Source: Euonymus europaeus (lineage: Eukaryota; Streptophyta; Magnoliopsida; Celastrales; Celastraceae). Taken from it: a DNA stretch of 64,000 nt. Positions 37,507 to 50,267 of the stretch are shown here, one piece after another. Below the pieces are notes generated by a model. That model was not told the DNA's origin. It did no database searches and saw only the letters and a program-made list of their open reading frames with translations. The position numbers were made by a program, and so were the translations under genes. Each line of letters begins with the position of its first letter. Positions within the stretch are counted from its first letter, which is position 1. Where the stretch lies: assembly GCA_963580455.1 (NCBI GenBank), contig OY756964.1, forward strand, positions 23,720,001-23,784,000, in the 5' to 3' direction.

Positions 37507-37826
37507 TGTTAAATATCCCACATTCTTCTCTGCGAAGTGCAATATATAAGTATTGATAACCTCCCCTACAAGACCTTTTAAGGGGTGTGTTAGTCCAGTC
37601 TTAACATGGTATCGGAGCAACGGTTGTTGGGTTCTGTCTGCACGTCTTCGGACAATATCCTTAACTCCACGTCGTTGGGCCTATTCAAAAATGTCGTACA
37701 ACCCACAGCGTGCAGGGAGTGTTAGATATTCCACATCGAAGATATTCCCTGCGAAGTGCAGTATATAAGCACTGACAACCTCCCCTTACAAGGCCTTTTA
37801 AGAGGTGTGTTGGCCCAGTATTAACA
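37507..37826 (+). mobile_element. TRIM retrotransposon, complete, with target-site duplication
   Basis: Two short direct LTRs flank a tiny interior: LTR1 37507-37606 (100 bp) and LTR2 37720-37826 (107 bp). Both begin TGTTA and end TTAACA, and share CTGCGAAGTGCA, CAACCTCCCCT and GGTGTGTT blocks. Directly after LTR1 is the primer-binding site TGGTATCGGAGC (37607-37618), one mismatch from the usual initiator-Met tRNA site. A purine-rich GCAGGGAG precedes LTR2. The insert is bounded by a perfect 5-bp duplication, ATTTG, at 37502-37506 and 37827-37831. The interior is 113 bp with no gag or pol. These are the defining features of a terminal-repeat retrotransposon in miniature. Confidence 0.9.
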
Positions 37827-37862
37827 ATTTGATACACTAATCGACTAATGTTACTTAGATCT

Positions 37863-37982
37863 ATAATATTTTTTATTGGATAGACAATTAATTCAAATTT
37901 AACAAAGTAAATGTTAATTAATTCAATAATATTTTTATTGGATAGACAATTAATTCAAATTTAACAAAGTAAATGTTAATTA
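37863..37982 (+). repeat. Tandem duplication of about 57-58 bp
   Basis: A unit starting ATAATATTTTTTATTGGATA (37863-37920) is repeated at 37926-37982, with one T fewer and otherwise nearly identical. A 5-base spacer separates the copies. It lies just beyond the TRIM element. Confidence 0.85.
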
Positions 37983-40900
37983 CAAATAATTGCCTACGGA
38001 TTGGGCAATCTTTTTGGTGAGAACAACACTCAGTACACATTTGAGTGCGCGTTAGGTAAATCTCTCAGGTCTATCTGCACGAGAGCTCGCAAACTACACA
38101 TGCCAAGCACATTTATAAAAATTCATATGTGAATTAATGTGAGGAGAAAAGTGAATCCTCATTGAAAAGACATGAATAGCATGATCTTACAACTAGGCCA
38201 ACATCATCATTGATAGAGATTAGGTGATTATTGTTGGTATTTATTCCTTTTCAATGTTAATCAAAGATTGTTGCACATGTAATGCAAGTAATCGATCAAA
38301 ATCACCACCTAATTTATAAGGACCTAAAATGATTACTTACAATATTGCTAGCTAGTTGTAACCTAAAAAACATTTGATCATATGATAACCATCATTAATT
38401 CAGCACCTAAACTTGTCCAATTTCATTATTTTCTGTCTCGATGTGGACCAACTCTTGGAATATATGTTTTTTTAATTAAACAACAAAAACTATATTGAAA
38501 AAAATATACATTGAAATATTGTATACGTCAAATATTTAGATTGTACCATTTTCTCAAGTACCTTGGTAGATCGGGGGAATGTAAAATTAAATCAAAGCAA
38601 ATAAATAAATATATACGTGTAGTTGGTTCCCAAAGAAAGTATGACTAAGAGAGAATTATGAGTTTAATTTAGACATATATGGGAATTTTTAATGTACTAA
38701 TTAATCACATCTTTTTCATATATAACTAAGGATTTTTTTCAATATAAAAAACATAAATATTAATTCCTCCTTTTAGTAGAAGCAATGCCCTTTGTCTTGC
38801 CTTGTTGACTTAACATGACTTGTCATGCAAAATTGGACTTCTTTTGGAATGTATTCCCATATTCAAAATTGACAATTTCACAATTTGAAGAAGGGGTAGA
38901 GAATTAAATGATTATTTTAAGATATTTCACATGATATGGACTTATTTGCGTGTGCTAACATATGCAAACACAATAATTAATGGTGGTCGACGAGGCCATT
39001 AGCATTACACATGCCATTCTCTTTCCATGGCTAACTGTTGCCCACCAACAACATGTAGTGGTTTTGAATTCATTGAAAACATTCCTAAGAAAGTTCCTTT
39101 TTTATTACACAAAAAGGATTTGGTTTGTATTGATGTTTGGTCTTCACGTGATGGTCGATTGTCAGAAAACATTACAATCCATCCAGAATTTAATGTTTGT
39201 CTCGTCGCAGCATAAAAGTACATAACTGCGTATGGTCTACGAATGAACTTCTGTTTTGTCTCTAAATTATTGTTGTGGTTTACTGGTTTGGTTTTGTATA
39301 CTTTGTGTAATTCACATTGGATGCCATGGCAACCTCCATGGACAGGGACAAGAGTTTTGAAGCCAAAAACACTCTTTTCGAAAACAAACATTTTCCTTAT
39401 TTGAAAAATCTAGAAAATCTTCTGGTTTTTACAACTATTGTGGTCTGTGGATGCAGCATGTCAGTCCACCTAAGAGGTATGTCTGGACTCTGGACCCTTC
39501 TCGGACATGTATGAATTTATTTCAGAAAAAATTTTGTTTATCTAATTCGAATTCATGACCTCCTCTTTAGTTTGGGTGCAAGAGCGGAGGGACCTGTAGG
39601 CTTAGGTGGGCTTTGGCTTGGGCCATTTTTTTGAAATTTTTTTACCAGTTATACTTATACATTAGCCCAGCCTAGCACATATGCCCCAGCCCACTTACAA
39701 ACTTACTTAGCCTATCTTATTAGCCTTGCAATTGCACATGTATTCAAGCCCACTAGCCCAGCACACTTAATGACTACCCTCTTATGCAAAATACTCAAAT
39801 TCTAAAAGCTTCTCCAAGACGGCAAGTCGGCAAGACTCCTCCAGTCCTCTCCAGTTCGACAATTCCAAATCTGAAATCTCTTGCTAGGCTTCTATCCTGT
39901 GCAGTGCCCACTTGTCAGTTGTGACTCGGCAGCCCAGGATAGAAAAAGAATTCCTGGCACCCTTGTTTGGATGGATGCATGATACCTTAGCCTTAGTTAA
40001 ATTTAAGTCTCTGTTAGATAGAACGTTCTTTTTTTTAGCTCACAAACTTCTCCGTTCTAACATTTTGTTGTGAAATAAATCAATACAAATGAAAAATATA
40101 TAAATAATTATACCATTAATTACACCAGGTAAATTCTCAGGAAAGATTGGAGGGACACACTGATTCACTTAAATAAGAATCTTCTTAGATATGCAATTAG
40201 TAGCACAATATATAATAATAACACCAAAGATTTTACGTGGAAAACCCTTCAGAGGGAAAAATCACGGGATCGTAGTCCAGTTAAAAACTTTCACTATTAA
40301 AATAATGGGTACAACAATCTTCCGTAGTACACACCGCTACATAAAGAGTGAAATAATAGTTTGAAATCACTTAACCAAACCCATAATACCTCCCTCTTTC
40401 TCGCAAAAACACGATGCGGGAACTACTTTCTGCAGAAAATTACTCTATGTGGGCACTCTCTAGAACTCATTAAGCAAAGCAAAGAGAACGGAATGGTCTA
40501 AACATCAATCATGTGTGTTCCCCGTGAAAAATTATTTCACCAAACCATTTGGAAACATATCAACACATCACTCTTTAATCATAGTTCATAAGTCATCTTA
40601 AAGACAATATGATTTTTCAAATAGCTGTTCTATTACTTCAAAGAAACTATGAGAAAATCTCCATTCATTAGGTACCGAAGGCAAACCTTGTAGGTGAGTT
40701 GTTGCGATTAACAACAGTATTTTGGTCCATCTATGATCTATTATATATACACTCCATGAACAGCACTCCCTCGCTTCAGAGCTCTTCATCCCGTCCTTTT
40801 CTTTTTCTCCGATAAGTATTGTTTATAGAACATGTAAGTTTATCAAACTTCCATCACCTTTACTGTAAAAGCATTGTTTCATCGCCAATCTTTAACAGGT

Positions 40901-43200
40901 TGATCACAATGATCGATCAAGGTGTGTCATTTGCGTTTAATGTCAAGGACTGTCTCAGTTGGATCATACTGAATAAAGCAAGTTGTCTTAACTCTCTTAA
41001 TCTGACATGCATTTCCTGTGTTACATTCAGAGTATAAATCAGGTCAACACTCAGAAGCCATTCAAAACAGAACGAAAATATCACAAGTGAGTTGAGGAAA
41101 TTGATCGATGCTCACTCTTGTATGCACAGATTTAGGGGAAAAAGAGGGGAAAACTCAGAAACCAAAAGTTGAAATATGTCAAAAGTAATTCCAGTATTTA
41201 AACTCAAAAGTCAAAACCCTTTGGCAAAATAGGTTAAGAAAGTGAGAATCAATTCTAACTAGCTTCGGAAAACAGTCTAGTGGCTTTGAATCATGCTTCA
41301 TTTCATGAAAATAATTAAAAACATGAAATCAAAATCGCCATGATCAAGCAGCAAAGGATGAAAGTAACCACACAAAAACACCTTCAGAAAATTGGGTCTT
41401 CATCTAATCAAAAGGCATGACTGGGCAGATTGCTCGATAAGTGTCTGACGAATATATGGAGAGACTTTGAGATACATTTAATGTCCCTGCCCTCCAATGA
41501 AATGACAATTACTCCACTCTTTTTGCAGCCATTCACTATCCAAGATCCGCATTACCACCACAGACACATGCACACAAAAACAGAGAAAGTTATCTACAGG
41601 GGATGAAGTAGATACCTTTCGGTCTCTGTCTCATGTCCTTGAGGAAGCCGGCTATGCAAAGGATTCTCTGTTAGTATTGTCGGACTTTGTGAAGGTAATT
41701 GCTTACAGGGATCTTTTTTTTAGAAGAAAAAATGTGTTGCATTGAAGGGAACCAAGGGGTGCGGCCCATGTATGAAAGTTATTTGAAGGACAAGCTCTAT
41801 TTACATCCAAGATACACTAGTACTTTTCATATCCATTGTAAAAATCACTATTGCAGAACCACTGGAACACTGAACTTATATATGCTTTCTGGAGCTCCTT
41901 AAGATGCTACACTGCTATTTTTCGCAGAATTGATATTGTTCAGAGTTTCTCCTCGATCGTAGCCCACTTTTGTGACGACTTCAAAGATTTTCAATATATT
42001 TATTGCAATAATTTTCCTGGCCTGGGATGGGATTCTTCGTTGATACCTTTGAACCTAAGTATTATTTCTAGTTTTTTATTTTATTTTCAAGTACCATGAG
42101 AGAGGATTCGATTATTGATTTTTAGAGAGGACTTTACAAATTTGTATTGGGCTCTCAAATTCTTGAGATTATCAATAAAAGAAGAGATTTTTCATTTATT
42201 TGGGCCGAACCACGAGATTGTTCGTGAGTATAGTGATCAACTTACTTTGGTGATTTTTTGACACTACAGTATCTTGCTAGGTATATGCCCTATTTCTGGG
42301 AAATTAAACAGTTAGACAAGGTAGATTATAGTTAATACTGATCCGACTGAACACGATGATATAGGATCCTGGGGATTATAATTGATGAGATTTCGTTTGC
42401 AGTTCATATTTTAAGCCTTTTAAATTGGATATTTTGAAATTCATTAGATGACCTTTCAGAATACAGCCAGCCCGAATGAATATTTTGGCTGATTCAGGGT
42501 ACCAATCAATTAATCAAATATGTCATACTCATCCGATTCAGATATTTTATTTAAAGCAGCAGTCAACTTCTGCTTTTAAGTAGAGGTCATGGTCGGTTCT
42601 GGAAGAAGTAGACCCAGTGTCATGGGCATGGGGCCTTCCAAGAGCCGTTGGACGGCCAATTTAACTGCTTTTTAAAAGGTTTGAACTTTGAAAATCCCAT
42701 TGCGGGAAAAAGAAGAAAATGGGGAGTGTAATGTGGAACCCATTAATTATTATTAAAATTAAGATAAAGATAAACAATTTTTGTAAACAAATCTTTTAAT
42801 GGGTGTCCATATTTATAAAATCTCACATCTCGTGGAAATGTGATTTATAAGAAAAGATTTACATCCTCTCAAATATTCTAGATTTTTTATTGGGAATATT
42901 ATTAAATGAGATGGCCCAAATTATGATAGCTAAAATAAGGCAAGCATAAAAAAAGGCTGATAATCCTTGTTGGTGTTTGGAGTTTGGACAGATGGTAAAA
43001 ATATGATTCTCGGGAACTTTCTTGGCACTGTCATTACATCATTAATTCATAAAATTACAAAAGACACTGCATTTCATGAATTTTACATGGGTGTACAAGT
43101 ATCTGTCAAAAAGGGCAAAGAGAGAGCCGTTGTTGTAAAGGAGAGAAAAAAGATCACACTTTCATGATTAGGTCTGCATGAAAGAGACAATCTTGGGAGC
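37983..43200. other. Gene-poor, repeat-rich intergenic region
   Basis: No complete gene was found on either strand. 39570-39960 reads like the GC-richer terminal part of a DNA transposon (see separate entry). 40110-40810 looks like diverged repetitive sequence of unclear class. 41615-41695 has a short protein-like frame (DTFRSLSHVLEEAGYAKDS) without supporting exons. The remainder is AT-rich and featureless to me. Confidence 0.4.
39570..39960 (+). mobile_element. Possible terminal fragment of a DNA transposon (hAT-like)
   Basis: The stretch opens with AGAGCGGAGGGACCTGTAGG and GCTTAGGTGGGCTTTGGCTT, GC-rich sequence of the kind found at the ends of plant hAT elements. It is followed by GCCC-rich sequence unlike the surrounding AT-rich DNA and ends near CAGCCCAGGATAGAAAAAGA. 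No transposase frame and no opposite end were found. The assignment is by resemblance only. Confidence 0.3.
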
Positions 43201-43207
43201 TCTTTGT

Positions 43208-43507
43208 CATTTTGTGATGATTTCATAAGTGGATTTTCTGCTAATCAATCATTTTTACTTGGAATCTTATCTGGGTTTTTCATCCTCTCTTTTTCTGGGG
43301 TTACGGAAATTGTGGGTTCCTGTGTTTGATTCAGACTTCAGAGAGAGATTTGGGTTTCTTGAAGAGAAACCAGATTTTTTTTTTCTTTCTCTTGTGGAGT
43401 GTTGTTACTGTGGTAAGCAGTTGGTGGGTCTCTGTGTGGCGTTCTTTATTATCAGCCGAGGCTTGCCTTACAGATCAAGTCTGTGGTTTTTTTATGCTCA
43501 CTAACAG
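43208..43507 (+). other. Probable 5'UTR exon of the DUF593 gene
   Basis: T-rich leader-like sequence ends at CTAACAG|GTAATT (donor after 43507). A TTTAG acceptor ends at 43763, five bases before the start codon at 43769, so a 5'UTR intron of about 256 bp is likely. The 5' limit of the exon is not determined. Confidence 0.4.
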
Positions 43508-43768
43508 GTAATTTTCATCAATATTTCTTTTCCTTCCCTCACCCCATTTTACATCTCTGAGTCTTTTTCTGGGAATTTTAAGATTTATTTTTACCCTATG
43601 AGGGTTTCATATTACTGATCATGCCTCCGCAGTTAATCTTCCATCTCCTCTGATATATAATTGTCCTGCGTTTGTGTGCATTAATTCTCATGCCTTGAGC
43701 GGTTGTTAGTAGAAACTTTTTTTTGTATTTATTCATATTGATTAGAGATTATACAGTCTTTAGGTTTC

Positions 43769-45338
43769 ATGGCAGAAAGTAATGTGAATAAGAGAGATAC
43801 TATTGATCTTGAAGAAGCTATTTGCGCTCAACAAGAACTCCTGCAAAAGCTTTATGCTGAGTTGGAAGTGGAAAGAGAGGCCTCGGCCAGTGCAGCTAGT
43901 GAAGCTCTATCAATGATACTGCGCCTACAAGGAGAAAAGGCGACAGTGAAGATGGAAGCAAGTCATTATAAGAGAATGGCTGAGGAAAAGATAGAGCATG
44001 CGGAGGAATACCTTGCGGTGTATGAAGATCTTGTTTATCAGAGAGAATTGGAAATTGCATCTCTTGAATACCAAGTTCAGGCTTACAGGTGCAAACTTTT
44101 AAGCACGGGTTGTAGAGATTTGGGTGACATTGATAATAAGTTTTCAGAGAACCTTCTTGTGCAGAGAAGCGATGCATTGTCTGGAGAAGCTGGCATTATG
44201 AGCAATATAAGAAGACTGAAGTCTCTGCCTCCACTTGCTCTCAAAGATCCTAATCTCATGAAGAGTACTTTAGAAAGAAAAAGATCAGCAACGCCTTTGC
44301 AAGATTTGACGCCAATGATAGTTGAGGAAGTTGAAAATGAGATAGTTAATGCTGGAAACTTGAATTTGGATAAGAAATCAGGAAGTCCTATGGCTGATGA
44401 CTTTAATTCTTATTGGCAGCAGATCAGGCGATTAGACGAGAGAGTTAAAGAGATATCTGGTTGTAAAGATTCTGGTAGAGATAAAAATGGAAATTGGAAG
44501 CGTAAATCCGGGACTAGTACATTGATTTCTCAAGAAAGTAGCACCGCATCTCGAGATCCAATTAGAGACATGCTTATTAGATTAAATCAAGACAAAAATC
44601 AAGAAATTTTATGTGAAGCTGAAGATGTTAAAAGTTTTGCTTGTTCATCTACGGTTCATGATGTTTTCGAAGTTTCGGAGAGTAAAGAAATTTACGAAGG
44701 TCGTGAACACCAAGAGAAAGAACGGAGAAAGTTGATTTTGGAAAGTGAGAACAGGCTTAGAAAGCCAGATATGGCATCTGAAGATACTTTGGAATCATCT
44801 GTTGAAGATGCAAAAGACAGGGTTAAGAAAATGATGCTTTGTGCAAACCAAGAGAAGCAATTAGCTAAACTGAGACGTGACAGGAGTGTGGACTTCAATT
44901 TGCCACCAAAAACTGTTGCTGAATCTCGAGCCGACATTCAACTACTTCATCAGAGGATTGAGCAACTTGAGAGGGAAAGACCTAATGTCAGACAAGAGAT
45001 TACGGGCGAGCGACTGGGTTCAAAGCTGTTAGAGGATATACATGGGCAACTTAATTTAATATTGTCAGAGATGAGAAGTTGGAGATCTAAGAAATCCCCC
45101 CCGCTTCCTGAAGATTCATCCCTAGCCTCTCTACAGGAGGTACACTGTTCCTCTCATCGCCTCCTTCCTCTCTCAGATATATTTGATTTGTGAATTTGGT
45201 TCTTGGCTGCGAAGTAAGTTTTGAAAAATTGCATGCTGCATCTGCTTTCTTCATTCTAACATTAGCCTCCAGCATAAAGTCTTTCACTCTTTTGACATTG
45301 GTGTCTCTGAGCAGGCAATGCTATATTTCTGGTTTTAG
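43769..45338 (+). CDS. GTD-binding (DUF593) coiled-coil protein, myosin-binding-like
   Basis: Plant GTD-binding domain proteins bind the globular tail of class XI myosins (MYOB group) or zein; this member lacks the N-terminal membrane anchor of MYOB1-type receptors, so a receptor role is not implied. Exon 1 43769-45139 and exon 2 45315-45338 join to 464 codons plus TAG. The GTD-binding domain occupies about residues 12-105 and is a long coiled coil (QQELLQKLYAELEVEREASA, SEALSMILRLQGEK, EEYLAVYEDLVYQRELEIAS). The rest is charged, Ser/Lys/Glu-rich and mostly disordered, with a second coiled coil near 385-440. The tiny last exon encodes AMLYFWF; reading through the exon 1 donor instead would add 17 unrelated residues before a stop at 45191. 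Arabidopsis relatives at the matching loci are, from memory, At2g24140 and At4g30830. Confidence 0.85.
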
Positions 45339-47139
45339 TACAACAATTTATCCACCTCAGACAATCACCGCGAACTTCCAGTCATCATCGGTTTCAGCAC
45401 GTTCCGCAAAAAGGACTTTCAAAAATTTCTTGAAGCTTTCCAATGATTGGTGTGAAAAGTGAGTTTTGTATATAATAATATACAGAGTATAGGTATATTG
45501 CCTAAGGAATTTTCTATAGGATCATTTGAGGCAGGCTGTCATACATTTTATTCCTACTTGTGTAGAATTAGTGGTGTTATGTAGTATACATTTTTGCTTA
45601 ACCTGGATAGTGCTTTGGTTTGCAATCTGGATATTTTTGTTTCCCATAACATAAATCTATGACTCAATTTTTTGTCCCGTGCCATCGAAGGAATCAATCT
45701 TTAGTTTTGGATTTGAGACTCTTGTTGACCAATTTAAAACAGAATGAAGATTATCAGTTGGATTGTTTTGTTATATATCTCTTCTTTTCCAACCGTGGCA
45801 CTGATACTGTATCTGTAATCTGTTTCCAGTACTTCTGCAAGTTACTCTCCTTAAACTTGTATTTCCTTCGTTTTGAGTGGAGGTTCTATTAATATTTGTG
45901 TTCATCTGTATTTTCCCCTTTATCGTAGATAAATGAGTACAAATCTTGCATTCTAAACCTTCTACGGCATAGTTTCTTCCTCTATGTGCTCCAAAAACAC
46001 ATCAACTTCTAACACATTTGTAGCAGCAAAATAACGTATGCTATGTATTCGCGACCAGTCTGTTTAACTGAGATCACATTTACTTTTTTCATGCACAAGC
46101 ATCGGCTATAATAGTATGTAGTACCTGGTTTGCAGTTAAATTGCCTTCATAAAGTTTCTATCTCCAAACAAGTATCAGATTCTTCTATTTCAGGCAACTA
46201 ATTAGGGATATGGTTCTCATGAATATTTTGGTTTGGTAGTAGTGTCATGAGCAGTCTGCTAACAATAACCATGTTTAGGGTCTTAAGTATAATCTATTGT
46301 ACCTTGACAGCAATCAATCCTTTTCTTCTGTTCTTAAACCCTAAAAGTCGCAGTCCAGCTGTGCAAGAGAACATTTTGGAGATCTCACCTGGAAAGTCTA
46401 CACCTTCAACCATCCCACTAACCCAAAACGATGACATGACCCCCCAAAATGGCAGTTGTCCAAGGTGTCTAAGCTCATGATCTGTTTCGTCATAACACAC
46501 CCTCCTCACAAAAATGTTGATGGATTTTCGGCGCCATCTTTCCTCTTTGAAGGATGTCCATGGACATTTGTTGCCTTCTTGGTGCTTCAACATCTGCTTT
46601 GGTTGCTAGCGGTGACCGGAAGCCCAAGTTTGCATGTTATGCCAAAATGCTGCCATGGCTTATGTAGCATCTGCTTCGGTTGTCTCCATCTTCGCCTTGG
46701 TTTATCCCGCCACGAATGTTTTGCTTTGATCATGAACTTTTTGAAGGTGTCTTTAATACGTTTATCAATGTCTATCTTTGCAGTTTTTTTGTTAAAGAAA
46801 AATGATGGTAAAAGTTAGCTATATGTGAATATTTAGCATTAGAAGTTTGTGGGAAATGAGACTGGAGAAGTTGAAGTAATGAGAATGGCAATTTGTTGAT
46901 TAACTGGCAGTAAAAGACATGTTTTGTAATGTTTTTTTTTATCTGCCTGACCTGGTTGTCTTGTAAAGAATAAGTTTTGGTCTGGAATTAGGGACAGTTC
47001 ATTTTCCTAACAAGAGATCATGAAGTTCTCTTGTTCACATATTTGATAAAATCAAAACATCAAGTTCTTGAATCCCTAACGCACAAAGAATTAATATTAA
47101 AACCTTTGATCAATTTGCCTCAGGTTCTTGAACGTTGTA

Positions 47140-47960
47140 GCTGTTGTGACAAAAATTGGGCCTGACCTATTCCTCTGACAGGTTCACAGTCGGTCAACAT
47201 TTGACTGGTCAAAGGTCCAATCAACTTTGACCCAATAGACTAAGGCTCACCAGAAAAGCCCATAAATAGGGGCTGTAGTTTACGTTGACTTCAACTTGCC
47301 TGTATGTGCTGCATCGATGGTCGCCAAGACCAGAAGCACTTTAGCTCACCAATGCTGAGTTCTAATAAGTATTGGAGCTCAGTGACTATAATGAGCTCAG
47401 AGCTCGCCAGCACAGGAGCTTGACTCTCCACTATTTCCTAGATGAACGTTCGTCTTTTCAAGGTAGTCAGTCTGACGCCTCTGTCAGGCTATGGGTACTA
47501 TTTTCTTTACTTAGGTTTTGTACTTTCATTTAATGCTCTCATATTGCTTTTAGCCCAATACCACCTTTTTCGACTGACTTATTATAAAATAGGTGTCAAT
47601 TCTGGCACAGACCTTTCTCTCATCAGTGTCAGACTTGTCTCCTCAACGCTAAAAGACCTTAAAACTTTTATCAAAAATAGTAAGAGAAAATACTATAAAT
47701 ATTCCCCTCCTCCGCTAGTGCAGGGGATCGACATTCTGAAACCTCTACCAAATGTTAAAACAGTTCTCTTTCAACCCCCTCTCAGCAAGTAACTCGCCAA
47801 ACACCATTCCAATTTTCCTAATCTCCTCCACGGTCACCGTCTATTCATCTCCTATGAACTGACTTGATCGTCGGAGCTCCAACGACCGGACCCCCACAAA
47901 CCGATCTTTGAGATCTTACTGTTCTGTGTTGGAAATGTGTGCAGGACCGGGAGCAGCTTG
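47140..47960 (+). mobile_element. Possible solo or truncated LTR (Ty3/gypsy-like)
   Basis: The stretch contains promoter-like sequence (CATAAATAGGGGCTGTAG at about 47261), a long pyrimidine-rich leader and a 3' part with GACTTGATCGTCGGAGCTCC and CGACCGGACCCCCACAAACC, wording typical of the R/U5 end of plant gypsy LTRs. No adjacent primer-binding site, gag-pol frame or second LTR was found, and the exact ends are unclear. Assigned by resemblance. Confidence 0.4.
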
Positions 47961-48569
47961 AATTATTTGAGAGGATTACCAGGGCCCACTTGAAGCTAAA
48001 ACTGTTGTATTTCTTGATTGTAGATTTCGGGCTCTATAGTAGCACAATCATTATATAGACACTTCTACCTTCGGTATCTATCTCATTAGGGTTTCTAAAA
48101 CTATAAACTTCAAGTATAGCATCTAAGGGATTTCTAATCCAACTCAAATCTAACCCAACAATTCATAATCTAAATTGTACGACACACATTATATGTACAA
48201 ATGATAACAAATAAATTAAATGTTACTCAAGTTTAAATTTATATTTTATATTCAAAAGACGAACTTATATAATGTCATTTTCAATGAAAAAACAAATACT
48301 CAAACGTAAGTTCAAAGTATCATTTTACGAGTTTTATTGTTTCGCTTATGTTGTTTGTGAGTTTGAGTTGATTTTTTCAAAGAAAATTTACACAGAACGA
48401 CAAATTAGAACTTTTATATTTCAATAAAGACAACGTGATAAAAACATTATAAAAAAAAGATAAAAAAATATAACTGGCCAAAATACCCTTACTTAAACTC
48501 ACATCATCGCCTCCTTCTTTAATTGGAGATCAAGCGTTGATTATGCTTTCGTGTTTGGTTTCTTTTAAA

Positions 48570-49730
48570 CAAAGACTGCTACAAAGTATGAAACTCTCAA
48601 TACAATCAAATCACCATAACACATGTTTCAATACTGTCACATCAGCAAAACATATATCTCAATATAAAATCATTATGCAACCCAACTATTTTTTTATCCT
48701 TCATACTATCCCATCAAATTTACACAAAAATCAAGATTGGGTCCCACCTTTATTACAAAAAGTCAAGCCACATCACTAAAATATATATCTCAATACAATC
48801 ATATCAACAAAACACATTTTTCAATACAGCCACATCAATAAAATACATATTTAATACACATTTGTTGGTCCATTAATTTTGTACCATTGTAAGTCGAGTA
48901 ACTAGGCTGGGAATTAGGTCGTAGTCAGTCACCTAAAAGAAGCTCCAGTAACAAGGACCTACAGTAACCTATAAGCGGGAACTATGGCAAATTCGTGTGG
49001 AAAGTTCAAATGCTTGATTCAAAATAAAACTAAATATATTAAAATAAAAAAATTAAATTATTAGCTCAAAGTTGATTTTTTTAAAAAACATTTGTTATTG
49101 GTCTTGTGTACTAAACGCGATAGAATAAACAAACTTCATTTGTAGTAATTTGTTTAAGGGTAGTGATATGTAAGCCATATTATAGGAGCTCATGCTAGCT
49201 CATATCTAATTGATAATAAGTGTTAAATTTTAAGGAAAATATATTTGTTAAATTCTAATAGACTCGTGTATCGGATTTTCATGTTATAACTTAAACAATA
49301 AGTGTTAAACATTAAGATAAACGAATTCGCTGAACCCTAACAGACTTGTGTATAAGATTTCCATGTCGTGACCTAAATAATAAATGTTAAACCCTAAAAG
49401 GAACGTATTCATTAAAACTTAATGGACTAATAATTAATTATAATAAAACCATAAAACCGAAGACTTATTAAATTTGATTTTATTCCCTTTATATAGATAC
49501 AATCATAGTTTAGTTATTATGAAAAATAAAATTAATAGTTTGTTCTTTTTGAAATATTGATTATTCTTTTTTGTATTGTGTTTTGAACTTATTGGAACGA
49601 AACTTATACAAATGTCAGCATCTCTAATGGTAGCCACTCTAAATTTTCCTGCGCGATTCTATTACAACAAAATATGACTCTTAATACAGTTATATCAACA
49701 AAACACATATTTCAATACAATTTTTTTTCT
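48570..49730. repeat. Dispersed AT-rich repeat, three related segments
   Basis: Similar sequence built on TCAATACA, TATCAACAAAACACAT and TTTCAATACA occurs at about 48590-48670, 48785-48850 and 49676-49722. The segments share order and orientation but are diverged. No terminal inverted repeats or coding capacity were recognised. Confidence 0.5.
49216..49427 (+). repeat. Tandem repeat, 82-bp unit, about 2.6 copies
   Basis: Units start at 49216 (ATAAGTGTTAAATTTTAAGG), 49298 (ATAAGTGTTAAACATTAAGA) and 49380 (ATAAATGTTAAACCCTAAAA). The first two are exactly 82 bp and the third is partial. They share AATAGACTCGTGTAT/AACAGACTTGTGTAT and ATTT(T/C)CATGT blocks. Identity between units is roughly 75% by eye, so the array is old. 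Confidence 0.75.
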
Positions 49731-50267
49731 TCAATTTTCATTTACAAACACTCTAAATATCAAGTATCAACACCATTTGTCTCATACTTTTATATCATAT
49801 TTCATTTTTTTCTATCATTTTACACATTTTTCAATATAATATTTTCAAATCACTCTATCTCCACATTCCAAAAATTTCAGCACCATTATCAAGTTTCTCA
49901 TTACACTTGTTAGAATAAAACTGACTTATCCCTAATTTTTTTTTACTAGTTTATACGTTTTGGGGCCTTTCACTAGGTTTGTATGCCAACCAGTGTTACT
50001 GGTAATTAATCTCATATTTATAAATTAAAAAAGAGGGAAGGACCACGAAAATCTGTGAACTGTGAATAGTGAAATAGTGGTAATTAAACCCCAAAAATAA
50101 TGTTAAAAGTAAGAGAATGCAATCGAAAATATTTTTAAGAAGAAAAAAGACAAGAAAAATATCTCCGGATGTAGAGAGGGTGCGAGGTTTTAGAGAGGTT
50201 TCCGTTTCATTCTCTCTCTTTGTTCACCCGCCCGAGTCTCCCTTGAGGCCGAGAGACCTTATCTCCA

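Larger units (their letters stand above)
45339..50267. other. Gene-poor intergenic region upstream of RPOTp
   Basis: Begins with the DUF593 3'UTR. 46290-46740 holds moderately GC-rich sequence with frames on both strands but no recognisable domain; it may be degraded transposon sequence. 47140-47960 is LTR-like, 48570-48860 and 49660-49730 share a dispersed repeat, and 49216-49427 is a tandem array; these are listed separately. The remainder is AT-rich. Confidence 0.4.

Noticed and set aside
39005..39391. 128-codon minus-strand frame and a 62-codon plus-strand frame in the same place
   Set aside because: Neither resembles a known protein nor has exon neighbours; likely chance frames in gene-poor DNA.
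45140..45193. Reading DUF593 exon 1 through to the stop at 45191
   Set aside because: A good GAG|GTACAC donor lies at 45139, and a short terminal exon AMLYFWF follows a CAG acceptor at 45314; the read-through adds non-conserved residues. Transcript data would decide.
46294..46818. Frames of 99 (minus) and 120 (plus) codons in the DUF593-RPOTp intergenic region
   Set aside because: No recognisable domain, and the two frames overlap each other; possibly degraded transposon sequence but not supportable as a gene.
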